Below the pieces are notes generated by a model. That model was not told the origin of the DNA. It worked only from the letters and a program-made list of their open reading frames with translations, and ran no database searches. A program made the position numbers and the translations under genes. From Porphyra umbilicalis (lineage: Eukaryota; Rhodophyta; Bangiophyceae; Bangiales; Bangiaceae): a stretch of 64,000 nt of DNA. This document shows, one piece after another, positions 32,701 to 41,396 of this stretch. The stretch is from NCBI GenBank assembly GCA_002049455.2, contig KV918845.1, positions 124,001-188,000 of the forward strand, in the 5' to 3' direction. Position 1 is the stretch's first letter. The number at the start of each line of letters is the position of its first letter.

Positions 32701-34210
32701 GCCCTGGAAACACCACCTCGGCACCCTCTTGGCTCGCAACCACGAAGCGCCGAAGAAGGACAGCGAGACATCGTTGCAGCACGCCATTCCGGCCATCACT
32801 GGCACGAAGGCGAGCCGCCGCCGTCCGCGCGACCGGCTTGCCGACATGCGGGATGTACGCGACAGTAACCCACTGTACAGACCTGTCGCGCACGTTGACC
32901 ACACGCGCCCGAATTGGGTACATATAATGTGCGCCAGACCAGGACACGACGGCTTCATCGACAAACAGCTGCACGGCAAGGACGAACGAAAGAGACCCGT
33001 GACGACGGCGTACGACGGCCTCCTCCGAAAGGAGAAGGTCGCTGTCCATGATTTCAGCGCGCAAACGTGAGCCGTCGGGCGCGACACCCAGCTTCTCGCC
33101 CCACAGCTGCACGTGCCTGGCATTCTGGAGCACGTCGAGCACGGCAAAGAGCAGGTCCCTCGAATAAAACAGGTACGTCGCGCCCTCCACTTCTAGTGGC
33201 GTCTCGTCCCATCTCAGCTTGGACAGCACACGTCTCTGCTCCCCACGCACGGCAGCATCAAAAGCGCTCCTTTTCGGGAACGCGCGCGCCAACTCCCCGC
33301 TCTCGGCATCCGAGCAGTCATCCGCGTCGCGCGCCGGACTGGCCCAGCGACCGCTTCCCCCTACTGGCTGAGCACTCTCGTCGCCAGCGTCATTGGGAGG
33401 ACGGGGGCGTTTGCGCGCCCCCGCGCCGCCCCGCCGGCCGCCATGAGCGCTTAGGCCCGCACCACTCGCCTCCACCATCAGCAGCAGCGAGACGTACGAG
33501 CGTTGGTCGGCTGTCGAGAGCCCCGCACCACCGGCACTGAGAGCAAACTTTAGTGCCACCCGGAGAAGAGGCGTGTTGAATCGAGATGGCTGTTCTCCGA
33601 CGGAAGGCGGGACGAGTCGCCTCGTTCTGCTGGTCTCGGGCATGGCCTCATAGTAGGCCTTGATGCGGGCCGATATGGATGTCAGCAGCACTGTCCTTGG
33701 CCTAAAACTTGGAAGAGTCCCGCGTTGGTACCCTTCTGCGGGTATGTGGAAGGCGCCGGCGCCACGCAGCACAACGCTGCCCTCATCGACATTGTCAGGG
33801 GGCTGGCTAGCAGCTCCGAGAGCGTGAACCGTTGCGGGGGCGACCCCGCGGTCCGCACCAGCACGAGCAGGCAAACCGGCGTGATGTCGGTTCTCAACGC
33901 GAGGGGTGCGAAGGTGTAGGTCCACGAACCCTAGAGGAGGCACCAGCAGGTTCTCCCGTGGGTGCTTGACGCTAATGTGGTGATGACGTGATGCCTGCGT
34001 CAGGAAGACCCGCGGACAGAACCAGCAAAGCCAATTGCGAGCAGCAGTGGGGGCGCCGTCCTCCATATCCTGCTTAAACGAAGACATAAGGACCTTGTGG
34101 AGAGCAATGGCCAGCACCGCGAAATCACAGGCCATGAGAAGACAAGGGCCAGAGAGCGAAGCAGTTAGAAGCTGGTGACGTAGGCTCGCAAGGAACACTG
34201 CACATGTCAT
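29781..34210 (-). pseudogene. CACTA/Plavaka-like transposase, interrupted by a 754-bp element
   Basis: A minus-strand transposase in several pieces. The first frame (34210-32627) opens with a C2H2 zinc finger (C62, C65, H78, H83) and later has MDSDLLLSEE and QLFVDEAVVSWSGAHYMYPI...VAYIPHV, resembling the RNase H-like core of CACTA/Plavaka Tnp2 proteins. The stop at 32627 lies inside an inserted TIR element (31894-32647). Skipping that element with one TA returns to the same frame at 31891. There CEFFCSHCVV and YDIISFDLLHVWKLGVV follow; DLLH near this point is typical of the family. A probable intron (about 31412-31106, GTACGT donor) leads to a last 1.3-kb frame with LFGPAHTTKAHRLANHLL and TSENESLHEACKNMY. 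The phases at that intron do not agree, so a further mutation or another donor is likely. Element ends were not found. Confidence 0.6.
31892..32649. mobile_element. 754-bp TIR element inserted in the transposase gene
   Basis: The left end (31894 onward, AAGGTATATCTCATGCA) and right end (32647 inward, AAGGTGGATCTCACGCA) are inverted repeats, flanked by TA at 31892-31893 and 32648-32649. The same terminal family bounds the element at 57882-58680. No transposase is recognised inside, so it is presumably non-autonomous. It introduces a premature stop six codons after the insertion. Confidence 0.8.
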
Positions 34211-34244
34211 ATGTACACACGTTGCTAGGGCCTGGAAGAGCTAC

Positions 34245-34249
34245 GCATA
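34245..34249 (+). repeat. Target-site duplication GCATA, left
   Basis: Matches 44577-44581 immediately beyond the 3' LTR, which defines the exact retrotransposon borders. Confidence 0.95.
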
Positions 34250-35017
34250 TGTGGGGGAAACCCCCTCTCCCCTGATGACGCGATCCCCCCGGTATGAGCC
34301 GGGGGAGGGGTCGCAAGCACCCACGCAATGCACCTAGAGGGAGCGGTGTGCGGCGCCCCTTCGGGGCGCCTGCCAGGTGGCTCTCAGGGTCACCCCCGGG
34401 TCTGACATCCCCCTTTCCCGAAGGCAGGGGGGGACAGGGCCTGACGCGAACGAGGGGCCACGCGACCCCTCGATCCGGGCCCCCTAGAGGGGCCTGGAAG
34501 CTTGTGGAAGCTCCTCTGGCTGGGGAGAAGCCCGGGACCGAGATTAGATCTCGGCCACTATCGATATCCCACGAGGACTTCGATCGGAGAGTTGAAAATC
34601 TGGGGATAAGTCCCTAGTGATGTATTGGGCAATTTCAGTCCAAGCTGGCTTAAATCCTGGGACCATATCTCTCTTCCAGTGGAAGGGGGTCCCTTGATCC
34701 GTGGCAGGGGCCACCAGGACCCCTCATCAGGGACCGTGGCCCGTCGGGCCCCGGCCCCCCTACGACCGTCTTTTCCTGGGTCGGGATTGTGCACGTCCTG
34801 CGTCTTGTTTCTGAGGGTATATGAGTGTATGCTTTGGGGTCATCGTGCGTACTCGAATAAATCAGCGTTGCGTTTGCGTTAGTTCCGGCGTTCTGGTGCG
34901 CTCCGCGCCCTGTGATCCAGGCGTTTGTGTTCTTTCTCCTTTGTGTCGCTCCGCATCCTGTGCTGGGTTTTCTGACGGGGCCTTGCCCCGTCGGCTTTGT
35001 GGGCAGAAACCACTACA
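34250..35017 (+). repeat. 5' LTR, 768 bp
   Basis: Starts TGTGGGGGAAACC and ends CCACTACA. It contains a TATA-like TATAT at about 34818 and an AATAAA at 34856-34861. These could serve as core promoter and polyadenylation signal respectively, though their spacing and order are only suggestive. Confidence 0.95.
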
Positions 35018-35019
35018 TT

Positions 35020-35037
35020 TGGTGGATCAGCGGGGGA
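35020..35037 (+). promoter_or_regulatory. Primer-binding site (tRNA-primed)
   Basis: TGGTGGATCAGCGGGG begins two bases after the 5' LTR. A TGG start is the expected complement of a tRNA 3' CCA end. The tRNA was not identified. Confidence 0.75.
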
Positions 35038-35370
35038 CAGGGTCTGGCCCTTCTTGATCAGTCGGGTCTACCCTGTGTCAGTTCTCACGGTGGTCGTTCT
35101 GCTGTGCTTTGTCTTGCCCTTGGGTGTGACTGTTCTGTTGAGATCGTCTTTGAGGATTGATTGCTTCCGCAGGAGGACGGAGTCTTCCCGCCATGGACAC
35201 CACTGGGGTGGCGGAGACCGGCGCCCCGGGCGCCGGCAACCCGTCACGGGGCGACCGTGACGGAGCCAGCGAGGGCTCGGGGTCTCAGGACCCCGGAGGG
35301 ATCCCTCCTCGGCGGGAGCGTCAAGCCGGCACCGCCATGCCGGAGCGTGGCGCGCCGGGAGACGGGGGTG

Positions 35371-35560
35371 GAGACGGAAGGGTATTCCCGTCTCTCCCCC
35401 CCAAGGAGCGGGGGATGTAGGCGGAAGGGTATTCCCGTCTCTTCCCCCCCAAGGTGCGGGGGGCGTAGGTGGAAGGGAATTCCCACCTCCTTCCCCCCAA
35501 GGTGTGGAGGGTGGAGCCGGAGGGGAATTCCCGCCTCCATCTCCTCTACCCCCGGGTAGG
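35371..35560 (+). repeat. Four-copy tandem repeat, unit about 47-50 bp, in the retrotransposon leader
   Basis: Repeats of GGAAGGGTATTCCCGTCTC-type sequence, each followed by CCCCCAAGG. The units contain a GGGAATTCCC-like palindrome. Unit lengths are not multiples of three, so copy number changes the frame between the ATG at 35193 and the main gag frame. Confidence 0.8.
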
Positions 35561-37213
35561 CGGGACCAAGCGGTACCCCGTTTACCATGGGGCCCATATG
35601 ACGGGCTGGCGAGAGCCGCCGGCCCACCCCGAACACCTCCTCGTGGAGGTGGTGACCGGGCCCCAACGGGGGCCCAAGACGCGGCTGCCATATCGGCAGC
35701 CCTACGGGATTCATTGGACGCTTTGATTAGCCCGTTACACGATCGACTGTCTCTCATCGAGACAGCCCTCGGGACCACTAGACGGTCCCGGCGCCGACGT
35801 CGGCGCATGAGTTCCTCCTCCTCGGACGGGGAGTACTCCGGGGGAGACGGGGGTCGCCATGTGCCCCGTCGATCGGTCACCCGTGCCCTAGGGCACGAGC
35901 TGGGAGGGGAATCCCACCGTCGGATTCCCCCTAAGATCGTCCCCGCGGACGACCGATATGCTGCAGTCTTAGACTGCGCAACTTATGCTTTGGCGAATAC
36001 CGACATCCGGTACGACCGGACCATGGCGCACGGCCTAGGCCGTCTGCGTAAGGATGTATCGGCCACCTTTGGCCGTGATGCAGAGTGGGATGGGACGCCC
36101 GCCTCAGGCGTCTTCGAATTTCTCAGCCGCTTCGTAAAAGCGGGTGACGACAATGACGTCTCGGAGGGCCGAGCCCTGTATCTCCTCCCCGAGTTCACTA
36201 AGGGTGATCTCAAACGGGAATTGTATACGATCATGCCGTCCCTCCAAGGAGGGCGGAGTGGAGAGGTCAGCTCCTACTTGGAACTGATCAACTGGCTCCT
36301 CCGCAAATATGCGGATGAGCAGTCGCTAAGCGACCAAGATGCCATGTTCCATGGGGCCGCCCAAGGGGCGGAGGAAACAGAGAATGAATTCTACGTACGC
36401 CTACGGGGGTTACGTCGCCTGTGTGGATACATTCACACGGAAGGACAGATGAAAAGTCGCTACATGCAGGGGCTGGGTTGGGAGATTCGCGCCGATGTGC
36501 GCGAACATAATACCCCCAACATGCCAATGGACCTGCTGGTGCAATATGCCCAGCGGAAGGGGGACGTCTGTCGTAGGCGCCTCCAGGAGCAGAAGGATGA
36601 AGAGGACCGACGGGCCGAGGCCCGTCGGGTGCGTCGTGCTGCTCGACCAGCACCGCGGAAATACGTAACCGCGGCCGTAACAGCCCCACCTCAGGTGGGG
36701 CAAGTTCCTCCGGGTCCTTCCCGATGGGGCCCACCTAAGGTGGGGGAGGTGTACCCCCCCCGAAGGGACCCCCCGAAGGCTGGGGAAGCAGGTCCATCCC
36801 GATGGGGCCCCCCTAAGATGAAGGAGGCCCCTCAAGGACCGGCCCAAGGGGCTTCCGCTAAGGTGGGGGAAGGGCCTCGAGGGCCTTCCCCACGTACTAA
36901 CCCCAAGGGGGGAGAAGCGGGTCGCCCCGGGCGACCCCGGACGAATAACTGTCTCGCATGTAACATGCGGGGGCATTTCTTTAGAGAGTGTCCCCGCCTT
37001 GATGCGGGGACAAAGGCTCTGTTGACCAAAGCCTTTCTGGAGCGGTGCGAAGAGCGCCGCAAAGCGGACGAGGAAGTTCGTAAGGGACAACCGGTCGCGG
37101 CGGTGAGGGAACATTATGGTCCCCCGTGGTCGTCCTCAGACGACTCACCCTCCCCCGAGAGGGATGCGGCCGAGCAGGACGAGGAGGACAACTCCCCCTC
37201 GGGAAACGAGTAG
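35504..37213 (+). CDS. gag: Retrotransposon Gag
   Basis: A 569-codon frame. The N-terminal part is Pro/Gly-rich. It is followed by a Ser/Arg-rich segment, a helical capsid-like region (about 140-370, containing FEFLSRFVKAGDD and ENEFYVRLRGLRRLCGY), a charged linker and several Pro/Gly 'PPKVGE' spacers. A single CCHC zinc knuckle, CLACNMRGHFFRECP, sits near residue 485. Capsid packaging and RNA binding are the expected roles. The true start is uncertain: the ATG at 35193 has a better context but lies in another frame that ends at 35420 in the tandem repeat, while 35504 is the first ATG of the gag frame. The stop at 37211-37213 follows a slippery heptamer by one codon. Confidence 0.85.
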   Translation: MEGGAGGEFPPPSPLPPGRRDQAVPRLPWGPYDGLARAAGPPRTPPRGGGDRAPTGAQDAAAISAALRDSLDALISPLHDRLSLIETALGTTRRSRRRRRRMSSSSSDGEYSGGDGGRHVPRRSVTRALGHELGGESHRRIPPKIVPADDRYAAVLDCATYALANTDIRYDRTMAHGLGRLRKDVSATFGRDAEWDGTPASGVFEFLSRFVKAGDDNDVSEGRALYLLPEFTKGDLKRELYTIMPSLQGGRSGEVSSYLELINWLLRKYADEQSLSDQDAMFHGAAQGAEETENEFYVRLRGLRRLCGYIHTEGQMKSRYMQGLGWEIRADVREHNTPNMPMDLLVQYAQRKGDVCRRRLQEQKDEEDRRAEARRVRRAARPAPRKYVTAAVTAPPQVGQVPPGPSRWGPPKVGEVYPPRRDPPKAGEAGPSRWGPPKMKEAPQGPAQGASAKVGEGPRGPSPRTNPKGGEAGRPGRPRTNNCLACNMRGHFFRECPRLDAGTKALLTKAFLERCEERRKADEEVRKGQPVAAVREHYGPPWSSSDDSPSPERDAAEQDEEDNSPSGNE

Positions 37214-37235
37214 CGGGTGGGGTTATCCCACCCGC
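37201..37235 (+). promoter_or_regulatory. Putative -1 programmed ribosomal frameshift signal (gag to pol)
   Basis: GGGAAAC at 37201-37207 is read in the gag frame as G GGA AAC, the X XXY YYZ form. A 5-nt spacer follows (37208-37212, overlapping the gag stop), then a perfect 9-bp stem, GCGGGTGGG (37213-37221) with CCCACCCGC (37227-37235), and a 5-nt loop. Slipping back one base continues directly into the pro-pol frame as GKRVAGGV. Confidence 0.85.
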
Positions 37236-40200
37236 CCGGGAGACGCGCGGAGTCGACCGGAGATGCAAGTCATCTCGTAGGGCCGGAAGAAACCGGCCTA
37301 GTCGAGTAGTGGGGGCCTCCCAAGGGAGACCTCCAAAGGGAACGCCTTGCGCTTTCATGCCCTCCTCTAGTTACCAACTAGCCGTCCGGTTATTCCTGAC
37401 GGCAGGATTTGATCTCACTACCCGGGCTATATTGGATACGGGTAGTGGCCCAACGCTAATAGACCGGCGGTTATTGCCGGTCGACACCCCGCTACAACCG
37501 CTGGGTGATCTCGCGAAGATGTTCCATGATGTCAATGGGGGCTGGCTCCCCATTGTTGGGGCAGTATGTCTTGGTGTGACCCTTGGGGGTCAGACCTCCT
37601 ACATCTCCTTTGGAGTCGTGAACAATATGAGTGTCCCAGCTATTTTGGGCACCTCCTTTATTGACGTTGCGACAAAAAACATTGCAACACAGGAGCAACA
37701 CGTGGAACTCCTAGACGGCACCAAGGTGCCGATCAAACGGAGGGGAGCCCCTAGGGGACGCCCCGATCCCTCCATTTCGGCGGTCTGTGCTTGCCCCGAG
37801 GGGCTAACGGCTCAACTGAAGCCGGCCCGGAAGACCTGGGTTCAACCCGGGACGATAGCCCATGTTCCCGTAAGAAGTACATACACGGGGCATGGCCTCG
37901 TGAGAGGGCGACCGCCTTTGTACCACAAGCATGGTCTACAGGTCGCCCAAGGCCCTGATAAAATGATGGCAGACGAGCCCATAACCATCCAGGTGATGCA
38001 CCTGGGTGTTACGCCGTTGCGGCTAACCACCGATATGACCATCGGGTACATCGACGCCCACGAGGGGCCGACGTACGAGGTCTCGGAAAGCGAGCTCAAG
38101 GAGCTCGCTACACCCCCTAAGGGGGTAGAGGGTTCATCTCTACCGAAGGTGGATGTTTCTTCGGTGCCGGCGGAGTGGTCGGGGCCCGTAAAGGCCCTCC
38201 TCCAAAAGCATTCCTCCCTTTGGGAGGGAAAGCTCGGCTTAATTCGAGTGGTGGAACACCGAATTCGACTGAAGCCTGGGGCTGTCCCCGTGAGACAACA
38301 CCCGTACAAGGCCGGGCCAATGGCCCGGGAGAGAGAAAAGGGTGAAGTCGAGCGTATGCGCTCGATGGACGTCATTGAGCCCGCAAGTGGGGAATGGGCT
38401 AGCCCCGTAGTGATGGTACCGAAGCCTGATGGTTCGGTACGCTTCTGTATCGATTACAGAAAGCTCAACTTGATGACTATCAAGGATGCGTATCCCATCC
38501 CACGGATGGATGAATGCATCGACTCCCTAGGGGACGCCAGGGTGTTCTCCACCCTGGATTGTAATGCGGGTTACTGGCAAATACCAGTAGCCGAGGAAGA
38601 CAAACATCTCACGGCTTTCACGTGCCACTCGGGCGCGTGGCAGTGCGTGCGCCTTCCCTTTGGGTTGTGCAACGCCCCTGCGACTTTCCAACGCGCCATG
38701 GATATGATCCTGGCCGGCGTGAAGTGGCAGATATGTTTGGTGTATCTGGATGATGTGATTGTTTTCTCGGGTTCCCCCGAGGAACACTTACAGCACTTTG
38801 ATGAGGTGCTGACCCTGCTCGGGAAGGCAGGCGTCACCTTGAAGGCGTCTAAGTGCCACTTCTTCCAGGAGGAAGTGGAATACCTTGGTCATGTGATCCG
38901 ACCAGGACGGGTACATGTCCTGGAGAAAAACCTCCGGGCGCTTCGGGGTCTCCGTTTCCGGAAACCCAAACCCAGATGAAGAGCTTTCTGGGTATGTGCG
39001 GCGTATATCGCCGCTTCGTAGCAGGCTTCGCTAAGATAGCGAAGCCACTAACGGCGCTTACCAGCACCAAGCTTCCTAAGAAGCTTCCTCCACCCTCAGG
39101 GAAGGAGACGGACGCCTTTGAGATCCTCCGAGGACGTCTATTAGACGCCCCTATCCTAGCCCTGCCCAAGAGGCACGGGCATTATATCGTCGATGTCGAC
39201 GCCAGCTATGAACAGCTGGGTTGTTGCCTACAGCAACAACAGTCCGACGGGGAATACCACCCCATCGGCTACTATAGCCGTGCTCTTCTCCCTGCGGAGA
39301 AGAACTATTTCGCCACGGAGATCGAGGCGCTAGGCGTCGTCTGGGCTGTGACCTATTTACGGTCCTACCTAGAAGGTGCGGAATTTGTGGTACGGTGCGA
39401 TCACCGCGCCCTGTTATCGGTTCCACTAGTATGAGTCCGAATGCTCGGATTAACCGATGGCGACTCCGACTATCGGAGTACAATTATGAAATACGGCATA
39501 AGCCGGGAAAGGATCACAAGGTGGCAGACGCGCTATCGCGTCTCCCTACAGAGGGTTTGGACACCTCGCCCTTGGACGAGGACATCCCCGTCCTAGCTGT
39601 CGAGACCCGGGCCAGTGACGTCTTACAAGAAGCGTCACCGGAGGAGGCCCCTATGGGGGCCCTGACGGCCCGAGAGATTATCCTGGGCCAGGCTGAGGAC
39701 ACCTTTTGCCAGGCCAGGCTTAAAGAGCTCGATGCTCTTTCGCCCCCCGACCCCACGTGGAGTCGTCAGGCGTTCTTCTTCCGAGAAAAGAACGGCCTAC
39801 TCTGCCGTCGCTCGGTGTACGGACGGGAAACCCAAGTGGGTATCCCCGAGGCGCTAAAGAAGCGCCTCCTAACTCACCAACACCAGTCGGTGTTAGCCGG
39901 GCATCCCGGCTCGAGGAAGATGTATAACACCCTCCGTAGGTATGTGTACTGGCCTACAATGGTCGTTGACGTGTACAAGCACGTGGAGCAATGCCCCGCG
40001 TGCGCCAAGAACCGTCTCTCAGAGAGAAAACATACGACGGTGATGAAGTGTTCGCCGCCGACGAGCCCTTCTCGGGGCTCGCCATGGACCTGTTGGGCCC
40101 CTGCCCACCTCTAGAGGGGGGCACAAACACGTCCTGGTCATCTGTGACCGGTTCACGAAGTTGACAAGAGCGATCCCCCTGAGGGAAGCCACGGCCCTGA

Positions 40201-41266
40201 CCGTGGCATCAGCCTTTATAGATACATGGGTTGCCGCCTACGGCATCCCCGACACTGTCCTTACGGACAACGGACCGCAGTTTGCCTCGGTATATTACCA
40301 GGGCATCCTGGGTTTGCTCGGTATAGCCTCGAACTATACCTCGCCTTATCACCCGCAGACGAACGGGCAGGTGGAGCGGTATAACCGCACCCTCGCTCGA
40401 CAGCTCCGCTGCTATGTGGCAGAGCACCAAGCCGAGTGGGACAGCCATCTGTCCCTCTTGACAACTGCGTACAATACGCAGGTCCATTCTAGCACTGGGG
40501 AAATCCCCTTTGCTTTCGTGAGCCCGAGGCGGCTCCAACTGATTGGGATTGAGAAGATGCCTCGGCTAAGACAGGCCGAGGAACGACCCGTCGACGCCAG
40601 CTCGGCGGCGGAACAATATGTTGAGGACCTGAAGGCCCTCATTCCCAAGGTCCGGGAGCACCTGGGGAAAGCCCAGGCAGCGTACAAGCGCGCCTTCGAC
40701 GCGCGCGCTCGAGAGAAGAATAACCAGCTAAAAGCTGAGGACTGGGTCTATCTGGATGCCCACTCCCGCTCGCCAAAGAAGCTTGGGTTTAAGACCCAGG
40801 GGCCTTATATGGTACTACACACCGATGGGTACCGATTCCTGGTAGAGAGCCCCAGGGGCATCAGGACGGTAAGCAGTGACCATGTCACTGGAGCTCCCAC
40901 GCCCCCGGCGAGGGATGCTAAGTGGACCCGTGCCCTAAAGGCACAGGCCCTCTTTAAGGAGGGGACCCACCTTAAGGATGGTCCCGAATACGTGTTTGAA
41001 AAATTTATCAAACATGGGGGAATGATGACGGGCAATTGAAGCTCTTAGTCAAATGGTTTGGGTTTCCCGAAGGGGAAGCCACGTGGCAATTTGCCTCTTC
41101 TCTTCCGAGAGAAGCCCTCCGGAAATACTGTCTCCGGAAGAAAATTAAACTCCCCGCCTTGACGCGGGAAGGGGAATACTTCTCTGACCAAGTCAAGAAA
41201 AGGGTACAAGACCTGCGAGTCGCTCGGGCGGCCGTAAAAACAAAGGTCACAAAGAAGAGGGGCTAA
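37201..41266 (+). pseudogene. pol: Retrotransposon Pro-Pol polyprotein (frameshifted)
   Basis: Entered by -1 slippage from gag. The domains in order are an aspartic protease with DTGSG at about 37434, reverse transcriptase from about 38200 with FCIDYRKLN, LPFGLCNAPATFQ and the catalytic YLDD at about 38744, and RNase H at about 39160-39500. The integrase zinc-binding region (GHPG then CPAC) is at about 39895-40005, the DDE core has VLTDNGPQF near 40258 and HPQTNGQVER near 40350, and the chromodomain (KWFGFPEGEATW) is at about 40985-41125. Frame changes occur near 38940, 39410, 40050, 40100 and 41020, mostly not at long homopolymers. As written, only protease and most of reverse transcriptase are in one frame. 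They could be real mutations or assembly errors in a young element. Confidence 0.85.
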
Positions 41267-41396
41267 GCCCCTTTATTCCCTACGGGGCCCTCTCGCACTC
41301 TCCCCCACAGTGCGGCACCTCCCTTTAAAGAGGGCGGTGAAGGGTAACACAACCAAAGACCGAGGGACAGGGGTGCCAAGCACCCCTGGTGACAAG

